Shown: piece after piece, positions 1 through 6,335 of the stretch
Layout: each line of letters starts with the position of its first letter
Numbering within the stretch: the first letter of the stretch is position 1
Assembly: GCA_947463775.1 (NCBI GenBank)
Contig: CANHVD010000351.1
Location: forward strand, 1-6,335
DNA from: Planctomycetaceae bacterium
GTDB lineage: Bacteria > Planctomycetota > Planctomycetia > Planctomycetales > Planctomycetaceae
Reading direction: 5' to 3'
DNA: 6,335 nucleotides
Notes under the pieces: model-generated
What the model was told of the DNA's origin: nothing
Database searches by the model: none
Seen by the model: the letters and a program-made list of their open reading frames with translations, nothing else
Position numbers and translations under genes: made by a program

Positions 1-72
1 CCGGACTTCTGCGTCTTCAGCAGTCACAGAAAGTGTAGTGGGAACAATCCCGCCTTCCGAAGGGAACGCCAT
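1..72 (-). CDS. Possible N-terminus of a leftward gene, cut by the window edge
   Basis: Read leftward from an ATG at 72, all 24 codons to the window edge are open, giving a peptide that begins MAFPSEGGIVPTTLSV. If real, the gene is divergent from the kinase and the two share about 70 bases of upstream DNA. There is no Shine-Dalgarno close to the ATG; the nearest G-rich run is about 16 bases away. The peptide matches no family I recognise. A rightward frame (ending at the TGA at 83-85) is also open here and could instead be the tail of an upstream gene. Twenty-four codons cannot separate these options, so this is only a candidate. Confidence 0.27.
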   Translation of the reverse strand, partial: MAFPSEGGIVPTTLSVTAEDAEVR

Positions 73-143
73 TTTAGACTGTTGATCGCCCCAGGAATCT
101 GCAAAACTGTGGCTGGGAGGAATCTTCTGAACCCAGACCCTCT

Positions 144-3100
144 GTGCTTTCGGGTAGATGGATCGACCGCGTGAACAGTCTTCGGGTGAACAATCTGGAC
201 AGAAACCCGGGACTGCGGAAGGCCGCGGGACTTCTCCGATCGATGCCTGAGTTGACCCTGTTCATCGCTCTTGCCCTCGCCATATCAGCCCCAGCCACGA
301 GTGCTCAGGACCCGGCAATTCAGGCCCCGGATGTGGTGCATTCGGTGCGGGAGATCCATCTTCTGCCGCAAGAACGGCTGAAAGATCGAGTGGCTGTTGA
401 TCTGGAATGTATCGTCGCTTACTACGCTCCAGACTGGCCGATTGCCTTCCTGCATGACGGGACTACCGGGATTTACGCCGGCGGACCGAAGGATCTCAAT
501 GTTAAAACGGGTGACCACATCCGTGTTCGCGGCGTGGTGGGACCCGATCGTTACATTATCGACTACACCGTTGAACCTTCCGACAACACGGTTCAACTCC
601 CTGCGCCAAAGCCTTGCGACTTTCGCCGTTTGCAGGACGGGCTTGAAGACAGTCAGTTTGTGCAAATCAGCGGACAATTGGTCAGCGTTCAGATGGACAC
701 AAATCATGTCGTGCTGGAAATGAATGCCGTTGGGGGCGGTCGCTTCCGTGCTCTGATTCATCAGTCACTGATCACAACGGCGGAGTTGAAGCCATTGCTT
801 GGCCGACAGTTTCGGCTGGAAGGAACTGCCGGGGCGCGCATCGACGGCAATGGACAGCTCTCTGGATTCCAGATCTGGATCGCAAGTCGCTCACGTCTTC
901 AGACGATTCGACAGGACGGCACGGATGAACGCGTCGGAATAACGAAGATCGGTGACCTGCAGAAGAATGCGCTGATATATGAGGGCTCCGGGTACTTTCG
1001 AGTTCACGCCAAGGTGGCTTATCAGATCTCGCCAAACATGATTCTGGTCTATGACGAGAGCGGTACGCTCTTTGTCGAACTGAGAGAATCTTCACGCCCC
1101 GAGGAGGGCACCAGTCTGGATATCGGCGGGGTCCTTGATGCCGGAATTATTCCGCCCATTCTGCGCCTCGCTGAGTACTCCACAGACTGTGAAAAAGTCA
1201 TCGCGACTCCGGCGGTTCTGAACACGCCGGTTGCGGAGCTGGTAAAAGGTGAGATGAGTGGCCAGATCGTGGCGATATCGGGCGAATACGTGGGCTCATT
1301 TTCCACAAGCAAAGAGCATGGCTTTCTGCTCCAGTCGGACAAGCATCTGCTGCCGGTGTTTCTTGGTGACAGCGACATGGAAGAGGTCGTCCCCGGCACG
1401 CGTGTTGAAGTAACCGGGGTCTGGGTTCAGCAGAAATCGCTCGCCGGATTTAACATCGGCTCGAACGCCCTCTATTCTCGTCGAGACAGTATTGCCGTTG
1501 GCAGTCAATTTCCATGGCGACTTGTCGCGACCTTGTCGTTCGCTGGTGTGATCGCGGTGATGTCTCTCCTGTGGGCTGTTACTTTGCGACGGCAGGTTAA
1601 AATACAGACTCGTCGAGTTCTTGACTCACACTCGCGACAAAGACAGCTTGAAGAACGTTACGCCGACATCTTCATCAACGCAAAAGTCATGGTTGTTACG
1701 GCCGATGCTGGCGGCAAAGTCACAGCAGCCAATCCGGCCACGCTGCGGATTACCGGTCGAGACGAATCTGATCTGATCGGCAGTGATATTCGTGAAATGG
1801 GGGGACCACAGGCGGCTCAGTCTCTCACCGAACTCTTTGAGTCATCAATGAACTCGACGGAACGCAGTCTAAGCGAAGTTCAGGTGAACAGTGTGTCCGG
1901 GGATCTCATTCCGCTGGAGGTGATCTGCTGGCGGAGTCATGACGAAAATGGAACAACGGTTCATACCATCTGGCACGATATTTCTCGGCGGCTGCAGCTG
2001 GAGAAGGATCGGCGAGAACTGGAACAGGAAATGGTTTATGCCCAGAAGATGGAAAGTCTGGGCGTGCTGGCCGGCGGGATCGCTCACGATTTCAATAATT
2101 TGCTGACCGTGATTCTGGGCAACGTCAGCCTGATTCAGCATGCCGCCGAATCCGGAAAGCCCGATCCGCAGTGTGTCAATCATATTGAAATCGCTGCCAT
2201 GCGGGCTGCAGAACTGACTCAGCAGATGCTGGCTTATGCTGGTCGTGGAACATTCCAGGTTTGCCATCTAAGCCTTTCAAATCTCGCCAACGAAATGTCC
2301 TCGCTTCTGGCAGCCTCGATCCCGAAGACGACTCACCTGGTCTTTGATCTGGCCGAGGAACTTCCTGCAATCAAAGCCGATGCGACACAATTGCGGCAGG
2401 TTATCATGAACCTGGTGCTGAACGCCTCGGAATCACTCAATGGGCAAACAGGCTTTGTACGGATCTCCACTTCCGTGGCTCATCTTAACGCCAGTGATCT
2501 CAGCGACTGCGTGGTCAGTTTCTCGGAACCAGCCGCCGCGTTCGTGCAACTGCAGGTCAGTGATAATGGCATGGGAATGGATGCAACCATTGTCGAAAAG
2601 ATGTTTGACCCGTTCTTCAGTACGAAGTTCTCAGGCCGCGGACTGGGACTGTCGACAGTACTCGGTATTGTTCGCAGTCACAAAGGCAGTATTCGAGTCT
2701 CCGCCTCCCAGGGTCAGGGAACGCGTTTTGACATTCTGCTGCCAATCTCATCACAGCCAAAAGCGGCCGAATCTAACCACGACGCTCCGGAACTCATTGA
2801 ACGCGGGCAGGGACGGGTGCTGGTTGTTGATGACGAGTTGTCGGTTCTGAATCTTATGTGCCGAACTCTGGAACTCGCAGGACTGGTCACAGTAGGAATA
2901 AGTGACCCCGCTGAGGCATTGCAGGTCATCACTGACGGCCCGTTGCCCTTCGACTGCGTTATCACCGACATGACCATGCCAGCGATCAGCGGCGATGAAC
3001 TCGCCAGACGTATTCGAACTCTTCATCCGGATTTGCCCATCATTTTGTGCAGCGGTTTCAATTTCAATCAACCGGATTCTGAGGACGCTCTGTCCGCCGT

Positions 3101-3221
3101 AACGGCCTTTCTGAAGAAGCCTTTCAGCAACGGACAATTGGTTGATCTCACCCTCCAGTTGATCGCCCAAAGGGATGCTTCCCTCGAACTTTCCGGACCA
3201 GCAGCGCACCCTCGTTTCTGA
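144..3221 (+). CDS. Hybrid sensor histidine kinase with periplasmic OB-like repeats, PAS and C-terminal receiver
   Basis: Membrane sensor kinase, 1025 residues from the longest start. A hydrophobic segment at residues 35-54 ending in ATSA/QD looks like a signal peptide. Residues about 66-450 are predicted periplasmic and appear to hold four beta-rich modules (about 66-150, 168-250, 266-345, 364-440) that look OB-fold-like. One transmembrane helix spans about 459-480. A PAS domain (about 503-612) and a short coiled coil (613-640) follow. The HisKA H-box carries the phosphorylated H648 in GGIAHDFNN, of the NtrB-like type. The HATPase has N756/N760, the DNGMGM box at 807-812, FDPFFSTK at 821-828 and GRGLGLS at 831-837. 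The receiver (about 890-1005) has D896/D897, phospho-acceptor D942, S970 and K992, so both halves look active. No HPt or output domain is visible, so phosphate must pass to another protein or the receiver must regulate the kinase itself. The start is uncertain: GTG 144, GTG 171, GTG 186 and ATG 243 are all in frame, and none has a well-placed Shine-Dalgarno. ATG 243 would leave a signal peptide without positive charge, so a GTG start is slightly favoured. The domain call is secure; the ligand is unknown. Confidence 0.95.
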   Translation: MLSGRWIDRVNSLRVNNLDRNPGLRKAAGLLRSMPELTLFIALALAISAPATSAQDPAIQAPDVVHSVREIHLLPQERLKDRVAVDLECIVAYYAPDWPIAFLHDGTTGIYAGGPKDLNVKTGDHIRVRGVVGPDRYIIDYTVEPSDNTVQLPAPKPCDFRRLQDGLEDSQFVQISGQLVSVQMDTNHVVLEMNAVGGGRFRALIHQSLITTAELKPLLGRQFRLEGTAGARIDGNGQLSGFQIWIASRSRLQTIRQDGTDERVGITKIGDLQKNALIYEGSGYFRVHAKVAYQISPNMILVYDESGTLFVELRESSRPEEGTSLDIGGVLDAGIIPPILRLAEYSTDCEKVIATPAVLNTPVAELVKGEMSGQIVAISGEYVGSFSTSKEHGFLLQSDKHLLPVFLGDSDMEEVVPGTRVEVTGVWVQQKSLAGFNIGSNALYSRRDSIAVGSQFPWRLVATLSFAGVIAVMSLLWAVTLRRQVKIQTRRVLDSHSRQRQLEERYADIFINAKVMVVTADAGGKVTAANPATLRITGRDESDLIGSDIREMGGPQAAQSLTELFESSMNSTERSLSEVQVNSVSGDLIPLEVICWRSHDENGTTVHTIWHDISRRLQLEKDRRELEQEMVYAQKMESLGVLAGGIAHDFNNLLTVILGNVSLIQHAAESGKPDPQCVNHIEIAAMRAAELTQQMLAYAGRGTFQVCHLSLSNLANEMSSLLAASIPKTTHLVFDLAEELPAIKADATQLRQVIMNLVLNASESLNGQTGFVRISTSVAHLNASDLSDCVVSFSEPAAAFVQLQVSDNGMGMDATIVEKMFDPFFSTKFSGRGLGLSTVLGIVRSHKGSIRVSASQGQGTRFDILLPISSQPKAAESNHDAPELIERGQGRVLVVDDELSVLNLMCRTLELAGLVTVGISDPAEALQVITDGPLPFDCVITDMTMPAISGDELARRIRTLHPDLPIILCSGFNFNQPDSEDALSAVTAFLKKPFSNGQLVDLTLQLIAQRDASLELSGPAAHPRF

Positions 3222-3459
3222 CGGCACTCAGACACGATTCGGCCCGCTCGATTCATCGCTTCCTTTTCTACCGGTCTGTCGGATTGAGCCGGTACTGCCA
3301 ATTCACTGCTGCAGGAACGTTGTTGTTTTGCAACAGTTATGTTCTGCGTGACATTGCAGCCGTTGCCCGTCTTCACCATGGCCTGACAAGCCTCATAGGC
3401 CCTGCGAAATCTTCTTCCACCAGATGACATGGCCTCGGCAGCCCTCCACGCGACGCACT

Positions 3460-3473
3460 AGTCTTGAAAGACT
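3460..3473. repeat. Near-perfect 14-base palindrome upstream of the DUF1570 gene
   Basis: AGTCTT and AAGACT are separated by GA, 120 bases before the DUF1570 start codon. As RNA it can form a 5-bp stem with a TGAA loop. As DNA the symmetry fits a dimeric regulator site. It lies in the presumed 5' region of the next gene and has no T run directly after it, so an operator or leader element is as likely as a terminator. Symmetric sites of this size also occur by chance. Confidence 0.3.
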
Positions 3474-3577
3474 GCGGACTTCGTTTCTGAGAACGCGGGG
3501 CCGGCAAACACCGCGGAGTCTCTCTGCTCATTTCCGGGCCGAATCGACCGCGACGACAGACGCTTCCTGCTCTGCCT

Positions 3578-3583
3578 GAGGAA
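3578..3583 (+). promoter_or_regulatory. Ribosome binding site of the DUF1570 gene
   Basis: GAGGAA ends nine bases before the ATG at 3593, a good Shine-Dalgarno match and spacing. It fixes the start of the DUF1570 protein and is the clearest such signal in the window; the kinase and TPR genes have none comparable. Confidence 0.75.
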
Positions 3584-3592
3584 CTGATCGAC

Positions 3593-4780
3593 ATGAAATC
3601 GCCTGTTGCCTTCTTGCGCCGCGCTGTCTTCATCGCAATGGTCACCTGCTGTCTCGGTCTTTCGAGCCTCGGCAATCTTCCAGCCACTACGGTGCAGGCC
3701 GGCGAATCAACTCGCATGGTAGAACTGTCGGATCAGAATGACTCCTACGAAGGGAAACTGATCGCCAGGACCCCCAGCCATGTCTGCATCATGGACCGAT
3801 TTGGCCTGATGACTTCTTTAGAGATCAACAAACTCAAGTCCTTCAGGGTTGTCGCCGGAAATTACTCTCCGATTTCCTCAATCGGACTGCAGCAGTCACT
3901 TAAAAAAGAGCTGCCGAAAGGTTACGAAATTGCCGCGTCCGCGCACTACGTTGTCATGGGGCGAAAAGGCAAAGCGGACGACTATGCCAAACTGTTTGAA
4001 GAGGTTTATCGCCAGGTCGATACGTTCTTCAGTGTTCGCGGGTTTGACACTCATCTCCCGGAAATGCCCATGGTCGCTTTTGTCTTCGGAACTCAGGCGG
4101 AGTTCAAAGCCTACTGTGAAGCTCAGAACGATCAAACCATGACAAAAATGCGAGGATACTATTCACCGAAAACCAACCGCGTCGCCATGTATGAAGATCC
4201 AAGCCAGATCATCAAGGTCACTGCTGGTGTTTCAGATCAGGAGCTGCTGCCTCCCATAAGCCAAGACCTCTTCGCTTCAGTCACCGGGCAGACGGCTGAT
4301 GTCATTATTCACGAAGGCACACATCAGGTCGGGTTCAACGTGGGGATCCATTCTCGTCTGGGAACAACTCCACGCTGGGTTGTGGAAGGGCTGGCGACCG
4401 TTCTTGAGCCACCCGGTATTCGCTCGCGAGGAAAAGCCGGCAAAGACAAAGTCAACGATGAGCGTCTCTCCTGGTTTCAAGGGGACTACTCCCAACGCCG
4501 CAAACCCGGGGACCTCGCAAAAATGATCGCCTCCGACGATACGTTCAGCGGCCAGACGTTAGATGCCTACAGTCTTGCATGGAGCATCACCTACTTCCTC
4601 ACCGAGAACCCAGCCCGTGCCGGGAAGTTTGCAAAGTATCTGAAGAAGGTCTCTGACAGAAACCCGCTGCACGTCTACTCAGCAAAGGAGCGATTGACGG
4701 ACTTTCAGGAGATCTTTGGCGATATCTCCCGTGTGGAAGTGGAGTTGCTGAGGTCCATGGGCCAGGTCCGTATCGACTGA
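3593..4780 (+). CDS. Secreted DUF1570 protein with gluzincin-like (HEXXH...E) zinc site
   Basis: A 395-residue exported protein of the DUF1570 family, common in planctomycetes and related to the MA-like zinc peptidases. Residues 1-36 form a signal peptide: positive MKSPVAFLRR, a hydrophobic core, and likely cleavage after VQA at 36. Residues about 40-88 form a small beta-rich module (EGKLIARTPSHVCIMDRFG) like the SH3-like N-terminal modules seen before this domain. The catalytic-like domain covers about 105-390. H240, E241 and H244 in IIHEGTHQ are the expected zinc ligands and general base, and E265 in WVVEGLATV is the likely third ligand, 21 residues later. The family-typical FN-G-H-R stretch lies between them (248-255). 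All key residues are present, so activity is plausible, but no substrate is known for the family. The start is supported by a GAGGAA site. The gene converges with the TPR gene, and its long upstream gap suggests its own promoter. Family assignment is firm; peptidase activity is inferred. Confidence 0.93.
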   Translation: MKSPVAFLRRAVFIAMVTCCLGLSSLGNLPATTVQAGESTRMVELSDQNDSYEGKLIARTPSHVCIMDRFGLMTSLEINKLKSFRVVAGNYSPISSIGLQQSLKKELPKGYEIAASAHYVVMGRKGKADDYAKLFEEVYRQVDTFFSVRGFDTHLPEMPMVAFVFGTQAEFKAYCEAQNDQTMTKMRGYYSPKTNRVAMYEDPSQIIKVTAGVSDQELLPPISQDLFASVTGQTADVIIHEGTHQVGFNVGIHSRLGTTPRWVVEGLATVLEPPGIRSRGKAGKDKVNDERLSWFQGDYSQRRKPGDLAKMIASDDTFSGQTLDAYSLAWSITYFLTENPARAGKFAKYLKKVSDRNPLHVYSAKERLTDFQEIFGDISRVEVELLRSMGQVRID

Positions 4781-4939
4781 TTCCTGATGTGTGCGGTTTG
4801 GAAGCAATTTGATTGCATAGAGTCGCAGGATTATGCGCAGATCGGCTTGGTCCTGCCGGCGGGCCAGGACCACCGTTGAATCGGATCGGCCTGCCAATGC
4901 GTCGAACGCAGGCAGGGGTTCCGTCTCAATCGCTGTCAT
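4679..4939 (-). CDS. Doubtful small hypothetical protein (86 aa) overlapping the TPR stop codon
   Basis: An ATG at 4939 overlaps the TGA of the TPR gene as ATGA, the usual geometry of translational coupling, and opens an 86-codon frame. The first half (MTAIETEPLPAFDALAG onward) uses G- or C-ending codons at roughly two thirds of positions, like a gene. The last third runs antisense to the 3' end of the DUF1570 gene (overlap 4679-4780) and looks less protein-like. There is no signal peptide, membrane helix or recognised motif. Against it: no Shine-Dalgarno, and two strong hairpins inside it that are more naturally explained as terminators. More likely chance than gene, but kept because of the overlap geometry. 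Confidence 0.25.
   Translation of the reverse strand: MTAIETEPLPAFDALAGRSDSTVVLARRQDQADLRIILRLYAIKLLPNRTHQESVDTDLAHGPQQLHFHTGDIAKDLLKVRQSLLC
4804..4816. repeat. Small hairpin GCAAT-TTG-ATTGC in the convergent spacer
   Basis: A perfect 5-bp inverted repeat with a 3-base loop, 24 bases after the DUF1570 stop. A second small repeat, CGCA/TGCG, lies at 4824-4837. Both are too weak to be terminators alone, but they add to the run of folded elements between the convergent genes. Confidence 0.3.
4848..4872. terminator. Candidate bidirectional terminator hairpin 1
   Basis: TGGTCCTG (4848-4855) pairs exactly with CAGGACCA (4865-4872). Two further C-G pairs inside (4856-4857 with 4862-4863, one bulged C) leave a GGCG loop. 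This stem of about ten pairs lies in the spacer between two convergent genes, where a shared terminator is expected. There is no T run on either side, so it would be a U-less hairpin or a block to read-through, not a classic intrinsic terminator. Confidence 0.5.
4890..4916. terminator. Candidate bidirectional terminator hairpin 2
   Basis: CCTGCC (4890-4895) pairs with GGCAGG (4911-4916), and inside it TGCGT (4898-4902) pairs with ACGCA (4906-4910). The two helices are separated by a bulged AA, and the loop is CGA. Eleven GC-rich pairs in 27 bases make this the strongest fold in the spacer, 20 bases beyond the TPR stop. It also lacks a T run. Together with the hairpin at 4848-4872 it forms a tandem pair that could end transcription from both sides. 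Confidence 0.5.
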
Positions 4940-6120
4940 TGTGGGTTAAGCCGATAGGCCAGTCCGGCCGCTATTTCTTTTTCACCACAGTCCTCGGCAT
5001 AGTTCATGAGGCTTTGAAGAAGCTCCGGCCCCACTTGCGCGGCGTTGGGCAGCTCATGTATCTCCCTTTCAAGTTGTTTGCCTCTGCTGCCCAGATCCGC
5101 ATGTCTCGACGCAGCTTCTGCGTTTCCAAGGACGCGTTCCACGGCTCCTAAAGCATGGTGAGACTTCCAGTCCATGGGATGAATCTTCAGGGAACTCCGG
5201 AATGCCTCGGCTGCTTCGGGATATCGCCGTTGAAAGTCCAGCTTGGCACCGATGTAACGCCAGAAACGACAATCGGCTTCTGCTTCCTTGGGAAGATCCT
5301 TGAGCGAGTCCGACACGGCAGTCATGTTGTTTTCTGCCAGCGCCTGCTCGATCAAAAACGCGCGGAGTTCAAGATTCTTCGGATACTCTTTCAGACACTT
5401 GCGAACGCCAGAATCATCTCCAGGCTTGATGGCATCCGCACCAAACATTTTGATTCCGCGTGAAGGATTTGTCCGAGCCGCAAAGATGGCCTGAGCCACG
5501 CGTAACGTCTCATCATCAGGAGTTGCTGTTAACCATTGCCCTAGCCGCACATAAGCATCTGAGAACAGTAGATTGGGTGCCGCAAGAAAATAGCCGTAAG
5601 CTTCCGGAGGTTCCGCTTTCTGTTGAATCGCTTCCCGAATCTGAGCCACCAGCTTCTTCCGCTGCAGAGTCATCGAGTAAACATAAAGAAGTCGCTGATG
5701 AGGCACCGCCGCATCAGATGCCACGGCCAGCATTTCCCGCCAGACCTTGACGGCATCATGCGGTCTCCCAAGTCCATCCAATATCAGGTCACCTCGCAGC
5801 ATCTGAGACTTCAGGTAGCGAGAATCCTGAGGAGAAATTCTGCCCAGACATTCGGCTGTCGCGACAAGGTCACCCTTCGCTTTGGCCACATCGGCCATAC
5901 TTAACCATGCTGTGGCATCTTCCGGCGCGCGTCGCACCCATTGTTCAGCGAGCGGAAGGGCTTTGTCCCATTCTTCCTCACGAATGGCCATGCGGCATGC
6001 TGACGCTATGGCTTTCGTCTGTGAGTCTGACCACCATCTATAAATCCCGACTCCCAGCGCAATCATCAGCAGTGAAGCGACGATTGGCAGGATCCAGCGA
6101 ATGGTTCTGCGGTCTGACAT
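4936..6120 (-). CDS. Membrane-anchored tetratricopeptide-repeat (TPR) protein
   Basis: A 394-residue protein with a short cytoplasmic tail (MSDRRTIRW), one membrane helix at about 9-29 that is probably uncleaved, and a helical-repeat body facing the periplasm. TPR-like helix pairs are visible at about 39-67 (WDKALPLAEQWVRRAPED), 69-100, 104-136, 282-315 (YPEAAEAFRSSLKIHPMD) and 317-345 (LGNAEAASRHADLG). The middle, about 140-275, is helical with degenerate repeats. TPRs bind other proteins, so this is probably a scaffold or assembly factor; no enzymatic motif is seen. The start is constrained: an in-frame TAG lies 24 bases before the ATG, and the Shine-Dalgarno is weak. It lies 65 bases downstream of another leftward gene, so the two may share a transcript. 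In planctomycetes such anchored TPR proteins often occur near CRTAC1/FG-GAP proteins (known from related genomes), but none is visible here. The repeat class is well supported; the role is not. Confidence 0.88.
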   Translation of the reverse strand: MSDRRTIRWILPIVASLLMIALGVGIYRWWSDSQTKAIASACRMAIREEEWDKALPLAEQWVRRAPEDATAWLSMADVAKAKGDLVATAECLGRISPQDSRYLKSQMLRGDLILDGLGRPHDAVKVWREMLAVASDAAVPHQRLLYVYSMTLQRKKLVAQIREAIQQKAEPPEAYGYFLAAPNLLFSDAYVRLGQWLTATPDDETLRVAQAIFAARTNPSRGIKMFGADAIKPGDDSGVRKCLKEYPKNLELRAFLIEQALAENNMTAVSDSLKDLPKEAEADCRFWRYIGAKLDFQRRYPEAAEAFRSSLKIHPMDWKSHHALGAVERVLGNAEAASRHADLGSRGKQLEREIHELPNAAQVGPELLQSLMNYAEDCGEKEIAAGLAYRLNPQ

Positions 6121-6185
6121 CAGGTAGTTCCGATCTGCTCTCTAGACATGCGACCGCTCAGTCCTCTGATTGTGATGGGCGGGCC

Positions 6186-6335
6186 TTAGTTTCCGGGTGT
6201 CAGGCGTTCAGCGATTGCCTTGTGAATCTGAGCTTCCGTCTTTTGTTGATTTGCGAGACACGCATTCGCCATCCACTCTCTGAGGAGTCGGTCAAAGGGG
6301 TACTTGCCCAATGCGATTTCCCCCTCAGCAAATGC
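6186..6335 (-). CDS. C-terminal end of an unidentified helical protein, cut by the window edge
   Basis: The frame is open from the window edge to a TAA at 6188-6186, giving the last 49 residues, which begin AFAEGEIALGKYPFDRLL and end AERLTPGN. The composition (Ala, Glu, Leu, Lys, Gln) predicts two or three helices, as in a TPR-type or similar helical tail, but 49 residues are too few to name a family. It runs the same way as the TPR gene 65 bases downstream, so an operon is plausible. An Arg- or Ser-rich shadow composition is absent, which supports real coding. Confidence 0.65.
   Translation of the reverse strand, partial: AFAEGEIALGKYPFDRLLREWMANACLANQQKTEAQIHKAIAERLTPGN

Larger units (their letters stand above)
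3222..3592. other. 371-base intergenic region without a convincing gene
   Basis: This gap lies between the kinase stop and the DUF1570 start. It has three inverted repeats: TACCGG/CCGGTA at 3269-3294 with a 14-base loop; AACGTTG with CAACAGTT at 3316-3338 (one bulged A, 8-base loop); and AGTCTT/AAGACT at 3460-3473. None is followed by a clear T run, so a strong intrinsic terminator for the kinase is not visible. No convincing -35/-10 pair was found, though the promoter and 5' leader of the next gene presumably lie here. Short frames in the gap are rich in Arg, Ser and Thr and do not look like proteins. Confidence 0.6.

Noticed and set aside
73..143. Promoter for the kinase
   Set aside because: A TTGATC at 82-87 has no acceptable -10 partner at normal spacing; no pair worth reporting was found.
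2751..3227. Leftward 158-residue frame antisense to the kinase C-terminus
   Set aside because: The rightward frame carries all receiver motifs; the antisense opening follows from its codon use.
3269..3294. TACCGG/CCGGTA inverted repeat as a kinase terminator
   Set aside because: Only six pairs with a 14-base loop and no following T run; too weak to call.
3068..3430. Leftward 120-residue frame across the kinase end and the gap
   Set aside because: Half of it is antisense to the conserved receiver domain, and its Cys/Arg/Ser-rich composition is typical of a shadow frame.
3424..3579. Rightward 51-residue frame upstream of the DUF1570 gene, ending over its Shine-Dalgarno
   Set aside because: It is dominated by Arg, Ser and Thr, has no start signal, and matches nothing recognisable; it looks like chance opening in GC-rich DNA.
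3373..3717. Leftward 114-residue frame across the DUF1570 start
   Set aside because: It is antisense to a well-supported ribosome site and signal peptide, and is Arg-rich with no domain features.
5460..5750. Rightward 96-residue frame inside the TPR gene
   Set aside because: It is antisense to TPR coding sequence, Pro/Ser-rich, and has no start signal.
1..6335. Defence, CRISPR, phage or transposon system
   Set aside because: No direct-repeat array, integrase, transposase, nuclease, toxin-antitoxin pair or tRNA edge was seen; gene content is sensory, secreted-peptidase-like and TPR.

Overview
The window looks like chromosomal DNA from a planctomycete (Planctomycetota, probably a Planctomycetaceae-type lineage). 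This is an inference from three things: a DUF1570-type secreted zinc-peptidase-like protein, which is largely a planctomycete family; a large hybrid sensor kinase with a periplasmic part made of tandem beta-rich modules, a type I associate with planctomycetes, acidobacteria and their relatives; and moderate-to-high GC with mostly weak Shine-Dalgarno signals and roomy intergenic gaps. No mobile element, CRISPR array, tRNA or rRNA was seen.

Layout. Positions 1-72 may hold the first 24 codons of a leftward gene, but this is weakly supported. A rightward hybrid histidine kinase fills 144-3221. It has a signal or anchor segment, a periplasmic sensor of about 390 residues, one membrane helix, PAS, HisKA, HATPase and receiver domains. 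A 371-base gap (3222-3592) holds small inverted repeats but no convincing gene. A rightward DUF1570 protein (3593-4780) follows, with a good Shine-Dalgarno, a signal peptide and an HEXXH...E zinc site. A convergent spacer (4781-4935) is packed with inverted repeats that probably act as a bidirectional terminator. Leftward from the right edge come the last 49 residues of an unidentified helical protein (6335-6186), then a membrane-anchored TPR protein (6120-4936). There may also be a small 86-codon reading frame whose ATG overlaps the TPR stop codon (4939-4679).

How the genes work together. The kinase is an orphan as far as can be seen: no HPt protein, DNA-binding regulator or obvious target lies next to it inside the window. 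The DUF1570 gene is separated from it by a long gap and is probably transcribed on its own. The two leftward genes lie 65 bases apart and plausibly share a transcript. Nothing here proves a shared pathway. I do not see a clearly new multi-gene system. The items most worth a second look are the kinase's four-module periplasmic sensor, the DUF1570 protein with its N-terminal beta domain, and the convergent spacer, where a hairpin cluster and a possible overlapping small gene compete as explanations.
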